DNA of 64,000 nucleotides, from positions 62,001 through 126,000 of the forward strand of contig NZ_LYBV02000021.1 of assembly GCF_001660705.2 (NCBI RefSeq). Reading direction: 5' to 3'. Under the pieces are notes generated by a model. It saw only the letters and a list, made by a program, of their open reading frames with translations. It was not told the origin of the DNA and searched no databases. The position numbers were made by a program, and so were the translations under genes. Shown here one piece after another: positions 16,515-25,297 of the stretch (position 1 is its first letter; the number at the start of each line of letters is the position of its first letter). This DNA is from Saccharicrinis aurantiacus. Its GTDB lineage: Bacteria > Bacteroidota > Bacteroidia > Bacteroidales > Marinilabiliaceae.

Positions 16515-17129
16515 CTATTTGATATCTTCAAGTTGGGCATCTATTTTTTCGGTAAGTGTTTTAAAAGCCTCTTTGTCGTTGATAAAGTCTAATTCATCAA
16601 TATCGATTATGAGCACCTTACCATCCGTATATTCATTTATCCAATCTTCGTATCTGTCGTTTAAGTGCTTTAGATAGTCCACTCTAATATTACTCTCGTA
16701 ATCACGACCTCTACTTTTAATTTGATCAACTAGTTTTTGTACCGATGCTCTAATGTATATTAATAAATCAGGAGCCTGCACTAACGAATTCATTAGTTTA
16801 AATAACGATGAATAGTTATCAAAATCTCGTTTGCCCATTAAGCCTAAATCAAATAGGTTGGGCGCAAAGATATAGCCATCTTCATAAATAGTTCTGTCTT
16901 GAATTACGGTTTTGCCAGAGGTGCGAATGCTATTCACTTTAGAAAAACGATTATTTAAGAATTGAATTTGAAGGTGGAACGACCACTGCTTCATATCTTC
17001 ATAAAAATCTGCTAAATAAGGGTTGTCATCTACCTCTTCGTAGTGCGCATCCCACCCATAATGGTCAGATAAAAATGAGGTTAATGTAGTTTTTCCGGCT
17101 CCAATATTTCCTGCAATGGCAATGTGCAT
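16515..17129 (-). CDS. Deoxynucleoside kinase (dNK family)
   Basis: This 204-residue cytosolic kinase phosphorylates deoxynucleosides for dNTP salvage. The N-terminal P-loop GNIGAGKTT is at residues 7-15. It is followed by the substrate-pocket motif YEEVDDNPYLADFYEDMKQW, the DRTIYEDGYIFA segment (family D-R-[ST]-I-Y-E-D, with the catalytic arginine), and a LID region KSRGRDYESNI. Length and motif order match the small bacterial dNKs of Bacteroidota. The start is the ATG directly before the P-loop strand (MHIAIAG). Its neighbour on the same strand is the auxin-GH3-fold gene about 90 bp upstream; there is no obvious functional link. Base specificity (dA/dG/dC) cannot be read from the motifs. 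Confidence 0.92.
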   Translation of the reverse strand: MHIAIAGNIGAGKTTLTSFLSDHYGWDAHYEEVDDNPYLADFYEDMKQWSFHLQIQFLNNRFSKVNSIRTSGKTVIQDRTIYEDGYIFAPNLFDLGLMGKRDFDNYSSLFKLMNSLVQAPDLLIYIRASVQKLVDQIKSRGRDYESNIRVDYLKHLNDRYEDWINEYTDGKVLIIDIDELDFINDKEAFKTLTEKIDAQLEDIK

Positions 17130-17218
17130 TATAATTTAATTTAGATATACCCAATACAAATAGATAAACGATAATAGGATTCTTTTTTAATGGCGCTTAG
17201 CTATTTAGATTTTGTACT

Positions 17219-18733
17219 TTATTTATTATTTAATGTTTCGAGTTCTTCTATTATTTTTCTGTTGTTTGATAAGCGAGGCACCTTGTTTTGTCCGCCAAGT
17301 TTATCGTGCAACTTAAGCCAATCTATAAATAAATTACTTCTTCCTTTTTGTATTAAAGGAAAATCAAGTGTTATATCATTATATCTTTTGGCTTCATAAT
17401 CTGAGTTCACATCCTGAAGTTTTTGATCTAAACTCTGTGAGAATAGCTCAAAATTATCGGGCTCTTTTTCAAACTCAATAATCCACTGGTGCTTACCTTT
17501 ATCTTCAGTACTCATGTACATTGGAGCAGCCGAGTAATCTTTAATAACGGCATTGCTTTGTTGGCAGGCATGCTGAATGGCAGTATCTGAATTCTCAATA
17601 ATGAGTTCTTCGCCAAATGCATTGATAAAATGTTTTGTTCTGCCCGATATAATTATTTTGTGCGGGTATTTCGATGTAAATTGTACTGTATCTCCTATTC
17701 TATAACGCCATAATCCACCATTGGTAGTTATAATAATGGCATAGTTGGTATTCAACTCTACTTCATCAATAGTTAAGGCCAAGGGATTTTCCTTTTCCAA
17801 TTCACTCATCGGAATAAATTCATAGAAGATACCATAATCAAGCATCAATAACATTGAACTCGAAGTAGGATCATCTTGAATGGCGAAAAATCCTTCGGAT
17901 GCATTATAGGTTTCGAGATAATGCATTTTACTTGATGGAATAAGCTTTTTGTATTGCTCTCTATAAGGCGCAAAATTGATTCCTCCATGTATAAAAAGCT
18001 CTAGGTTGGGCCAAATATCAAGCAAATTGTCTTTGCCAGTTACCTCAAGCATATGCTTAATTAGCACTAAAAACCATGAGGGAACTCCGGTTAGTGAAGT
18101 CACATTTTCATTAATAGTGGTTTCGGTAATTTTCACTAATTTCTCCTCCCACTTATTCATTAATGCAATGGATTGTTCTGGTGTTCGTATTAAGTTTACC
18201 CAAAAAGGAAGGTTGCCAATTAATATGGCAGATAGGTCGCCATCAAACGAATCGTTTCTAAATTGGTTGAGTTGTTGGCTACCACCAAGTGTTAAACCTT
18301 TTCCTTTAAACATCTCGTTTTCGGGATAAAGTTGGTTGTAAATAGCCAATACATCTTTGCCTCCTTTATAATGACACTCTTCTAATGAGCTTTTAGAAAC
18401 TGGGATGTATTTACTTTTAGATGAGGTTGTACCCGATGATTTAGCAAACCATTTGATATCCTCGCCCCATAAAATATTCTTTTCTCCCTTGCGAACCCTA
18501 TTAATTTCAGACTCTAAGCTTTCGTAGTTACGGATGGGTACTCTCTTCTGAAACTCGCTTATGGCCTTAATTGTATTAAAGTTAAATTCTTTACCTATGG
18601 CTGTATGTTCAGCTTTCTCTAGTAAATCGAATAATTGATTGCGTTGCACATCAGCAGGCCTACTTTTAAACTCATCAATTTGAGTGAGCCTTCTGTGGTT
18701 TACCAATGATATTATCGAATTGAGTATGGGCAT
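17219..18733 (-). CDS. GH3 auxin-responsive-promoter-fold (acyl-adenylate-forming) protein
   Basis: This 504-residue cytosolic protein belongs to the ANL-type adenylating superfamily branch named after plant GH3 enzymes (unrelated to glycoside hydrolase family 3). Family marks are KSSGTTSSKSKYIPVS (the Ser/Thr-rich ATP-binding loop) at about residues 93-108, LETYNASEGFFAIQDD (acyl-adenylate motif), YAIIITTNGGLWRYRIGDTVQF and the C-terminal hinge IIISGRTKHFINAFGEELI. Plant homologues conjugate amino acids to jasmonate or auxin; the bacterial reaction is not established, so only an acyl-acid-activating enzyme can be claimed. It is divergent from the CvpA-like gene and upstream of the dNK gene. 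Confidence 0.88.
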   Translation of the reverse strand: MPILNSIISLVNHRRLTQIDEFKSRPADVQRNQLFDLLEKAEHTAIGKEFNFNTIKAISEFQKRVPIRNYESLESEINRVRKGEKNILWGEDIKWFAKSSGTTSSKSKYIPVSKSSLEECHYKGGKDVLAIYNQLYPENEMFKGKGLTLGGSQQLNQFRNDSFDGDLSAILIGNLPFWVNLIRTPEQSIALMNKWEEKLVKITETTINENVTSLTGVPSWFLVLIKHMLEVTGKDNLLDIWPNLELFIHGGINFAPYREQYKKLIPSSKMHYLETYNASEGFFAIQDDPTSSSMLLMLDYGIFYEFIPMSELEKENPLALTIDEVELNTNYAIIITTNGGLWRYRIGDTVQFTSKYPHKIIISGRTKHFINAFGEELIIENSDTAIQHACQQSNAVIKDYSAAPMYMSTEDKGKHQWIIEFEKEPDNFELFSQSLDQKLQDVNSDYEAKRYNDITLDFPLIQKGRSNLFIDWLKLHDKLGGQNKVPRLSNNRKIIEELETLNNK

Positions 18734-18847
18734 AAATAAAAGTTTTGTGAGCTAAATATAGTTAATTTGCCTCTATCCAATGTCAAATTATGATGAATAA
18801 TGCTTCTATTAGCTATGAGTATATTATTTTAGCAAAAAATACACTGA

Positions 18848-19369
18848 ATGAATTATTTCGATATTATTGTTGGCGTAATATTAATTATTGCATTGGTAAA
18901 GGGTTTTAAGAACGGACTAGTAATTGAACTGGCCTCATTAGCTGCCCTTGTTTTGGGGGTAATTGGAGCTATAAAGTTTTCTGATATTACAGAAACATGG
19001 CTGCTCAATTACTTCAATAGTAACTATATTGGTTTAATATCTTTCTTAGTAACCTTTATTGCCATTGTAGTAGCTGTACATTTAGTTGCGAAAGCTGTTG
19101 ATAAGTTAGTTAAAGCGGTTGCCTTAGGTACCATAAACCGAGTGTTGGGAGCCGTTTTCTCCTTGGTTAAAATTGGTTTTATAGTGAGTATTCTTCTTTC
19201 CGTATTCGTAAGTTTTGATCGTACATTTGATATCATCCCGAAAGAAACCCGAGAATCCTCAATTATTTATGAGCCCCTATCAGAGTTTGCACCAAGCATT
19301 TTCCCTTATCTTAACTTTGATAAAAGTGCGAAGGATAAACTAGAGGAAACCATTGGAACAGTTGTTTAA
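18848..19369 (+). CDS. CvpA family membrane protein
   Basis: This is a 173-residue inner-membrane protein with four hydrophobic segments (about residues 2-20, 25-45, 58-85 and 100-122). It has the family opening MNYFDIIVGVILIIALVKGFKNGLV, including the typical GF.xG turn, and a polar C-terminal tail (ESSIIYEPLSEFAPSIFP). CvpA proteins are linked to colicin V production, envelope stress and bile resistance in other bacteria; the molecular role is unsettled. The stop codon overlaps that of the convergent glycosyltransferase by 4 nt. Confidence 0.85.
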   Translation: MNYFDIIVGVILIIALVKGFKNGLVIELASLAALVLGVIGAIKFSDITETWLLNYFNSNYIGLISFLVTFIAIVVAVHLVAKAVDKLVKAVALGTINRVLGAVFSLVKIGFIVSILLSVFVSFDRTFDIIPKETRESSIIYEPLSEFAPSIFPYLNFDKSAKDKLEETIGTVV

Positions 19370-20115
19370 AAGCGACCATTTTTTCCCCAGAACCAGAAGA
19401 ATTTGAATGCTATAAATAAATGCTCATATAGAGTTGGGATTAATCCATAGTACTGACTCATTATTTTAAAGCGCTCTTTCAAACCAGCTTTAATATTCTG
19501 CTTGGTAACACCACCATCTAAAAATAAGGACAGGGTTAATTGTGTATTTATGATTTGCGTAGCTCTTTTAAGTGCAATTAAGCACCATTCAAAGTCGGCA
19601 GAGAAGTGATATTTTAGATTATACAAATCAACAATGCTTCGTTTTACAATAAAGGATTGATGACTGACAAGCATGCCTTTTTTAAAGCTTTTCCAATTTA
19701 AGTTTTTGGGAGGTTGTAAACGTCGATTGCCAATTTTATTGCCGTTTTCATCAATCATGGTAGTATCGCCATAATAGATGTCAGCATTTTGGGCTAAATT
19801 AAAAACCTTGCTTAAGGTATCAGCTTCAGCTATTTCATCGCCAGCATTCATAAACCACAGGTAGTCTCCAGTAGCCAAATGAATACCCTTATTCATGGCA
19901 TCATAAATACCATTATCTTTTTCGCTGATCCATTTTATAACGGAGTTGCTATGTGCCTTTATAACTTCGGTAGTATGATCAGTAGAAGCGCCATCAACAA
20001 TAATATATTCGATGTTTTTATAGCTTTGAGCGGCAATGCTTTTAATGGTTTTATCAAGATCGTTTGCAGCATTATACACAACGGTTATAATACTTATTGT
20101 GGGCAATGTGTTCAT
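19366..20115 (-). CDS. Glycosyltransferase family 2
   Basis: This 249-residue cytosolic GT-A enzyme has the canonical N-terminus SIITVVYNAANDLDKTIKSI, VDGASTDHT (nucleotide-binding DGxSTDxT), SEKDNGIYDAMNKGI and the metal-binding region LWFMNAGDE (a DxD variant). A C-terminal segment RFKIMSQYYGLIPTLYEHLF forms amphipathic helices. It starts 5 bp after the stop of the upstream GT4 gene, so the two form an operon. They probably transfer sugars to a surface polysaccharide or lipid; donor and acceptor are not visible. The short length (about 250 aa) is typical of WcaA-like GT2s. Confidence 0.9.
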   Translation of the reverse strand: MNTLPTISIITVVYNAANDLDKTIKSIAAQSYKNIEYIIVDGASTDHTTEVIKAHSNSVIKWISEKDNGIYDAMNKGIHLATGDYLWFMNAGDEIAEADTLSKVFNLAQNADIYYGDTTMIDENGNKIGNRRLQPPKNLNWKSFKKGMLVSHQSFIVKRSIVDLYNLKYHFSADFEWCLIALKRATQIINTQLTLSLFLDGGVTKQNIKAGLKERFKIMSQYYGLIPTLYEHLFIAFKFFWFWGKNGRF

Positions 20116-20120
20116 TGGTA

Positions 20121-21389
20121 TTATTTGTTATTAAGCACTTTGTTGTAAAGCTTATGGTACTGTTCAGCTACAACGGCATTTGCATAATTTTTTAAAACAA
20201 AATCACGCGCCTCGGTTTGTAATTCATCAATATTCTGATGTTCTAATACACTAATAATACCCTTGGCAAGAGCGTCACTATCTTTTACATTGGCTAAATA
20301 ACCCGTTTTATTGTGCTGTATCATCTCAGGTACGCCACCTACATTAAAAGCCACAACGGGCGTTCCACATGCTAAAGATTCCATTACTGTATTGGGCAAA
20401 TTATCTTGTAGCGAAGGCAAAACAAATGCGTCTGCAGCATTGTATAGTTTTATTAAGTCGGTTTTGCTTTTTATAAATTTAAGATTATGCGTTTTATACG
20501 GAAACGAGTCTAATAGTTGTTTATCTGTTTTACCAAATACAACCAGTTCCATTTTGTCATTCCATTTGGGATGGTTTTGCTTAATGTAAGCTAAAGCCTC
20601 AAGAAGATATTTAATTCCCTTGCGCGGTTCGCTGCTATTGGCGGCCCCAAATAAGATTAGTTTTTTTCGGATAGGAAGTTTAAAGCGTTTTCGGCACTCT
20701 TTAAAATCAAGAGGTTTAAATAAATCGGTGTTAATCGGATTTGGTATAGATATAACAGGTTTACTTTTAAGAAGCGTACTATCCAAAGCCAAATTGCGTA
20801 ACCAATTACTACAAGTAACCATATTTAAATTCGCATCTTCCCAAATTTTATGCTTGTGTTTTAATATACGATAGGATAAATCCTTATCACTTGGTTTCTT
20901 TAAGAAAGGGCAGTTTCCGCAGGATTCAATATACTCAAAACACGAGCCTGAATAATGACAACCGCCGGTAAAAGGCCACATATCGTGCATGGTCCAAACA
21001 ATAGGCTTGCCCAATTTAAATATCCTATTAAGTCCTTTTAATGATAGGAAACCATGATTGATCCAATGCAGGTGTATAACATCTGCTTCTTGTACTAATG
21101 GATGATTTACTATATTCTCGCCTGAGGCAGCGGGAGAGAAAGTGTAGCGTACGCTTTTATCCTTTTCAAAAGGTAAAAAGGATACCCTTTCTGCTACAAA
21201 TTTACCAAACGAGCGTTGTTTGCCCTTGAAAGAATTACTGAGACTATGCACACCCAATTCAGATTTGGCACTATCCTGCACCAATAAATTAACTTCTACA
21301 CCATGTTTTTTTAGTGCCTCAAATAAGCGAAAGGCAGCTACTGCTGCACCACCTTGAGTTGCTGATTTATTGATGAGTAGAATCTTCAT
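20121..21389 (-). CDS. Glycosyltransferase family 4
   Basis: This 422-residue GT-B glycosyltransferase has the N-terminal donor-independent fold MKILLINKSATQGGAAVAAFR (GGA loop), HLHWINHGFLS and the Cys-rich insertion CHYSGSCFEYIESCGNCPFL. The C-terminal GT4 nucleotide-sugar site is FGAANSSEPRKGIKYLLEAL, then LPSLQDNLPNTVMESLACG with the E-x7-E motif, and VGGVPEMI. The Cys cluster (four Cys within about 20 residues) is a feature of a subset of Bacteroidota polysaccharide glycosyltransferases. It forms a two-gene operon with the following GT2 gene. Its likely role is a step in exopolysaccharide, capsule or LPS assembly, inferred from family. Confidence 0.9.
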   Translation of the reverse strand: MKILLINKSATQGGAAVAAFRLFEALKKHGVEVNLLVQDSAKSELGVHSLSNSFKGKQRSFGKFVAERVSFLPFEKDKSVRYTFSPAASGENIVNHPLVQEADVIHLHWINHGFLSLKGLNRIFKLGKPIVWTMHDMWPFTGGCHYSGSCFEYIESCGNCPFLKKPSDKDLSYRILKHKHKIWEDANLNMVTCSNWLRNLALDSTLLKSKPVISIPNPINTDLFKPLDFKECRKRFKLPIRKKLILFGAANSSEPRKGIKYLLEALAYIKQNHPKWNDKMELVVFGKTDKQLLDSFPYKTHNLKFIKSKTDLIKLYNAADAFVLPSLQDNLPNTVMESLACGTPVVAFNVGGVPEMIQHNKTGYLANVKDSDALAKGIISVLEHQNIDELQTEARDFVLKNYANAVVAEQYHKLYNKVLNNK

Positions 21390-21477
21390 AGCTTATATTT
21401 TTTAGAGACAGTAAAACATAAGTTACAAAATAATATACAATTTTGCCTACTTAAATATATACTGCGCAAATACTCTG

Positions 21478-23052
21478 TTAGCGTTTCGTTCTAAGTTTAT
21501 TATGGTCGCTGGTGTAATGTAAGCCTTTACTTTCTTTACGGGCCATAGCCATTCTGATGGTTAAATATCCCACGTTTATTTCGTTACGCAGTTCACACAA
21601 CTTACGTGTAACTGTTGAACTATCGAATAAACTTTCTGTTTCGCGGTAAATTAATTCCAGTCGGTCTAAGGCTCTTTTTAAACGAAGGTTAGAACGTACA
21701 ATGCCCACATAGTTGCTCATTATTTGCTCAACCTCTTTGTTGGTTTGCGTAATTAAAACCAACTCTTCAGCGTGCGAAGTACCTTCATCATTCCAATTGG
21801 GAATTTTAGTTTTAAACTCGGTCTTAGCTATTTTTTTAATGGCATGTTTGGCCGAGAAATCAGCATAAACAATGGCTTCTAATAAAGAGTTTGAAGCCAA
21901 TCGGTTGGCACCATGTAAGCCCGTTGATGAACATTCGCCAGCCGCATAAAGATTTTTAATGGAGCTACGTCCCTTTTTATCCACCTTGATTCCACCACAT
22001 AAATAATGGGCAGCAGGTACAATAGGAATCCAATCTTTGGTAATATCAATGCCTAACTCTAAGCATTTGTTATAAATCGTAGGGAAGTGGGCTTTTGTTT
22101 CTTCTGCATCCTTGTGGGTTACATCTAAAAATAAGTAATCTTCACCCGTATTTTTCATTTCGTTATCGATGGCACGCGCTACAATATCACGAGGAGCTAA
22201 TGAACCACGCTCATCGTATTTTTTCATAAAAAGCTCTCCATCGCGGCGACGCAATAAACCACCGTAACCACGCATGGCCTCAGTAATTAAAAACGAAGGA
22301 CGTTCTTTGGGATTGTATAATGAGGTAGGATGGAATTGTACAAATTCCATATTTTCAATAATGCCTTTGGCTCTATAGGCCATCGCAATTCCATCGCCAG
22401 TAGCAATAGTTGGGTTTGTTGTAGTTTGGTAAATATTACCAATACCGCCAGTGGCCATTAAAGTTACCTTAGCTAAAACGGTATCTACTTTTTCTGTTTC
22501 CTGATTGAGGAGGTAGGCACCGTAGCATTCAATATCATCGCGCCAGCGATAAGTAATTTCGCCAAGGTGGTGCTGTGTAATAATATCAACGGCAAAGTAC
22601 TTGTCGTTAATTTCAATGTTAGGATGATTTTTAACTTGCTCAATAAGGGCACGTTGAATTTCAAAACCCGTATTGTCTTGATGATGCAGAATGCGATGCT
22701 CAGAGTGACCGCCTTCGCGATGTAAATCGTATCGCTGATCATTGGCTTTGTCAAAGTTGGTTCCCCAATCAATCAGTTGTTTAATCTGATCGGGCCCATT
22801 TTCAACCACCATTCTTACTACATCTTTCTTAGAAAGATGATCGCCAGCAATCATGGTATCTTCAATGTGTTTTTCAAAATCATCAGGTTCATACATCACT
22901 GATGCAATTCCGCCTTGAGCGTACGAAGTATTCGTTTCTCCTATTTTGGTTTTACTTACTACGAGCACTTTACCGTGATCTGCAACTTTTAATGCAAAAC
23001 TTAAACCGGCAATCCCTGACCCAATAACCAAAAAGTCAACTTTTTTTCTCAT
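21478..23052 (-). CDS. nadB: L-aspartate oxidase (NAD biosynthesis)
   Basis: NadB oxidizes L-aspartate to iminoaspartate with FAD, the first step of de novo NAD synthesis. The protein (524 aa from the chosen ATG) begins MRKKVDFLVIGSGIAGLSFA with the FAD dinucleotide motif GSGIAGLS. It continues with TNTSYAQGGIASV, the HREGGHSEHRILHHQD active-site segment, and LHGANRLASNSLLEA. The frame is open to 23274, but ATG 23052 is preferred because a TAnnTTTG promoter box at 23085-23092 lies inside the longer version and the family N-terminus starts at the FAD motif. It is divergent from the glycyl-tRNA synthetase gene; nadA and nadC are not in the window. Confidence 0.95.
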   Translation of the reverse strand: MRKKVDFLVIGSGIAGLSFALKVADHGKVLVVSKTKIGETNTSYAQGGIASVMYEPDDFEKHIEDTMIAGDHLSKKDVVRMVVENGPDQIKQLIDWGTNFDKANDQRYDLHREGGHSEHRILHHQDNTGFEIQRALIEQVKNHPNIEINDKYFAVDIITQHHLGEITYRWRDDIECYGAYLLNQETEKVDTVLAKVTLMATGGIGNIYQTTTNPTIATGDGIAMAYRAKGIIENMEFVQFHPTSLYNPKERPSFLITEAMRGYGGLLRRRDGELFMKKYDERGSLAPRDIVARAIDNEMKNTGEDYLFLDVTHKDAEETKAHFPTIYNKCLELGIDITKDWIPIVPAAHYLCGGIKVDKKGRSSIKNLYAAGECSSTGLHGANRLASNSLLEAIVYADFSAKHAIKKIAKTEFKTKIPNWNDEGTSHAEELVLITQTNKEVEQIMSNYVGIVRSNLRLKRALDRLELIYRETESLFDSSTVTRKLCELRNEINVGYLTIRMAMARKESKGLHYTSDHNKLRTKR

Positions 23053-23084
23053 CCTAATTGTGTAAACAAAGGTTTTCCTCGGTG

Positions 23085-23112
23085 CAAATATATAAATAAG
23101 ATTAGAGCCAAA
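23085..23112 (-). promoter_or_regulatory. nadB promoter (-33/-7 type)
   Basis: On the minus strand TATATTTG (23085-23092) matches TAnnTTTG, and TTTG (23109-23112) lies 16 nt upstream. The predicted transcription start is about 25 nt before the nadB ATG at 23052. Confidence 0.7.
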
Positions 23113-23154
23113 CAGGCTAGAGCAGAACAAATAGCTATAGATCGTATCTGAATA

Positions 23155-23185
23155 TTCGGAAAAACAGATTTTTAGCTTATTTTTG
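23155..23185 (+). promoter_or_regulatory. Promoter of the glycyl-tRNA synthetase gene
   Basis: TATTTTTG (23178-23185) matches the -7 consensus; TTCG at 23155-23158, 19 nt upstream, is one mismatch from the -33 TTTG. It would give a leader of about 70-100 nt depending on the start used. Confidence 0.55.
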
Positions 23186-23294
23186 CACTCTGAAAAGCAA
23201 ATCCAATGATTTTGGTAAGCTTTTGTTACATTTTGAATTAAAATTTTGGAGGTGAGTGCAAATGCAATTACCATCCTATATTTATATATTGGAT

Positions 23295-24848
23295 ATGGCT
23301 CAAGAAGATGTTTTTAAAAAGTTAGTGGCCCACTGTAAAGAGTATGGGTTTGTGTTTCAATCAAGTGAAATTTATGATGGACTAGGTGCCGTTTATGATT
23401 ATGGTCAGCTTGGTGTTGAATTAAAAAACAACATTAAAAAGTACTGGTACGATGCCATGGTGAAGCTAAACGATAATGTAGTTGGTTTAGATTCTGCTAT
23501 TTTTATGCACCCTACTACTTGGAAAGCTTCGGGCCATGTTGATGCTTTTAACGATCCTTTGATTGATAACAAAGACAGTAAGAAACGTTACCGTGCCGAT
23601 GTTTTAATCGAAGATTTAATTCAAAAGTTTGAGGTTAAAATTGAGAAAGAAGTAGCAAAGGCGAAGAAGCGTTTTGGCGAATCTTTTGATGAGGCACAGT
23701 TTAAAGAAACCAATCCTCGCGTTTTAGCTAACCAAGAAAAAATTACTACTATTCATACGCGTTTTGCAAAAGCATTAAACGATAATGATTTAGAGGATTT
23801 AAAACAAATTATTGTTGATTACGAAGTAGCTTGTCCTATCTCGGGAACTAAAAACTGGACTGATGTGCGTCAGTTTAACTTGATGTTCTCTACAGAAATG
23901 GGTTCTACGGCCGATTCATCAAGCAAATTATATTTACGTCCGGAAACGGCTCAAGGTATTTTTGTAAACTTCCTGAATGTTCAAAAAACAGGTCGTATGA
24001 AAATTCCTTTCGGGATAGCACAAATTGGTAAAGCATTCCGTAACGAAATTGTAGCACGTCAGTTTATTTTCCGTATGCGCGAGTTTGAGCAAATGGAGAT
24101 GCAGTTCTTCGTTCGTCCGGGTGAAGAGATGAAGTGGTTCGAGTACTGGAAAGAATTCCGTATGAAGTGGCACAAAGCCTTAGGAATGGGCGATGAGAGC
24201 TACCGTTACCACGATCACGAAAAATTAGCGCACTATGCTAATGCAGCAACAGATATTGAGTACCGTATGCCATTTGGTTTTAAAGAGGTTGAGGGTATTC
24301 ACTCACGTACTGATTTCGATTTAAGTTCGCACCAAGAGCACTCAGGTAAAAAGCTACAATATTTCGATCCTGAGTTGAATAAAAACTACGTTCCTTATGT
24401 GGTTGAGACTTCAATTGGTGTAGATCGTATGTTCTTAAGTATTATGGCTGGTGCCTACACCGAGGATGTTGTTGAAGATGCAAAAGGTAAAAAAGAAACG
24501 CGTGTTATGCTTAAATTACCACCAGCATTGGCTCCGGTAAAAATGGCGGTTCTTCCTTTAATTAAAAAAGGTGGTTTACCAGAAAAAGCACGTGAAATTG
24601 TTAATACTCTTAAGTTTGATTATAACTTACAGTACGACGAAAAAGATAGTATCGGAAAACGTTACCGTCGTCAGGATGCTATTGGTACGCCTTTCTGTAT
24701 TACTGTTGATCACGAAACATTAGAGGATAACATGGTAACCATCCGTTACCGTGATACTATGGAGCAAGAGCGTGTTGCCATTGCTGATTTAGAGAAAATA
24801 CTTGAAGAGAAAGTAAGCATGAAAAACTTATTTAGAACTATTGTTTAG
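23295..24848 (+). CDS. glyQS: Glycyl-tRNA synthetase, single-chain dimeric type
   Basis: This class II synthetase charges tRNA-Gly. The 517-residue chain has the expected KLVAHCKEYGFVFQSSEIYDG N-terminus, motif 2-like FRNEIVARQFIFRMREFEQMEMQFF, HSRTDFDLSSHQEHSGK, VETSIGVDRMFL (motif 3, GxxR type) and a C-terminal anticodon-binding domain (APVKMAVLPL through GTPFCITVDHETL). I took ATG 23295 (MAQEDVFKK) because this is the family-typical start. An in-frame ATG at 23262 is preceded at ideal distance by a strong Shine-Dalgarno sequence GGAGGTGA (23248-23255), so an 11-residue N-terminal extension cannot be excluded. It is also called glyS in some annotations. A terminator follows 27 nt after the stop. 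Confidence 0.96.
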   Translation: MAQEDVFKKLVAHCKEYGFVFQSSEIYDGLGAVYDYGQLGVELKNNIKKYWYDAMVKLNDNVVGLDSAIFMHPTTWKASGHVDAFNDPLIDNKDSKKRYRADVLIEDLIQKFEVKIEKEVAKAKKRFGESFDEAQFKETNPRVLANQEKITTIHTRFAKALNDNDLEDLKQIIVDYEVACPISGTKNWTDVRQFNLMFSTEMGSTADSSSKLYLRPETAQGIFVNFLNVQKTGRMKIPFGIAQIGKAFRNEIVARQFIFRMREFEQMEMQFFVRPGEEMKWFEYWKEFRMKWHKALGMGDESYRYHDHEKLAHYANAATDIEYRMPFGFKEVEGIHSRTDFDLSSHQEHSGKKLQYFDPELNKNYVPYVVETSIGVDRMFLSIMAGAYTEDVVEDAKGKKETRVMLKLPPALAPVKMAVLPLIKKGGLPEKAREIVNTLKFDYNLQYDEKDSIGKRYRRQDAIGTPFCITVDHETLEDNMVTIRYRDTMEQERVAIADLEKILEEKVSMKNLFRTIV

Positions 24849-24873
24849 CACCTAGAATCTAAGGTATATAAAT

Positions 24874-24904
24874 AGAGGATGATCATTACTGATCATCCTC
24901 TTTT
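24874..24904. terminator. Bidirectional terminator between glyQS and the convergent small gene
   Basis: GAGGATGATCA (24875-24885) pairs perfectly with TGATCATCCTC (24890-24900) around a TTAC loop and is followed by TTTT. It lies between two convergent genes. Confidence 0.85.
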
Positions 24905-24938
24905 GCATTGGTCTTTTATTATAGATTAAGTGTATTTT

Positions 24939-25166
24939 TTATTGTTCCTGCTTTGCAAAGGAAACAATAGACTTTTTAAAATTACTGAGCTCTTCATAAT
25001 TGATTATAGTTTTAAATGTTTCGTCCGTACCATGACGGAAGAAAGATAGTTGGTGACCATTGTGAATTAGCTTTGCTAAAAATCTAAAATATGGATGTAC
25101 AAGGCTGTTGTTTGACATGTCTTCAATTGTGTCAATTGCAAATAAGATTTCTTTTTTTTGTGTCAT
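24939..25166 (-). CDS. Small unknown protein, 75 aa
   Basis: This is a 75-residue soluble protein with no signal peptide or membrane segment. It starts MTQKKEILFAIDTIEDM, and the middle HPYFRFLAKLIHNGHQLSFF is amphipathic. It ends NFKKSIVSFAKQEQ, which lacks the diglycine tail that an ubiquitin-like substrate of an E1-type enzyme would have. I do not recognise a family. It lies 131 bp downstream of the acyltransferase gene on the same strand, so it may be co-transcribed with it. The coding call rests on codon usage, spacing and the convergent terminator; it could still be spurious. Confidence 0.55.
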   Translation of the reverse strand: MTQKKEILFAIDTIEDMSNNSLVHPYFRFLAKLIHNGHQLSFFRHGTDETFKTIINYEELSNFKKSIVSFAKQEQ

Positions 25167-25297
25167 AATAATTCGGGATATGAATGATTAATAATGTGTA
25201 TGTGTGTATATTCTATTAATTTTTCAGTTTTAACTTGTTAATCTCCATTGAATTCTTTCATCTGATGATTTATAATAAGTGGTTTTACAGACATTTT

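Noticed and set aside
22485-22772. Short minus-strand ORF inside nadB
   Set aside because: It lies within the nadB coding sequence in another frame and is a shadow.
23053-23274. N-terminal extension of the aspartate oxidase frame (74 residues)
   Set aside because: It contains the promoter boxes at 23085-23112 and lacks family similarity; the ATG at 23052 is followed directly by the FAD motif.
24939-25166. Ubiquitin-like substrate for the ThiF-type enzyme
   Set aside because: It ends KQEQ with no diglycine and shows no ubiquitin-like fold.
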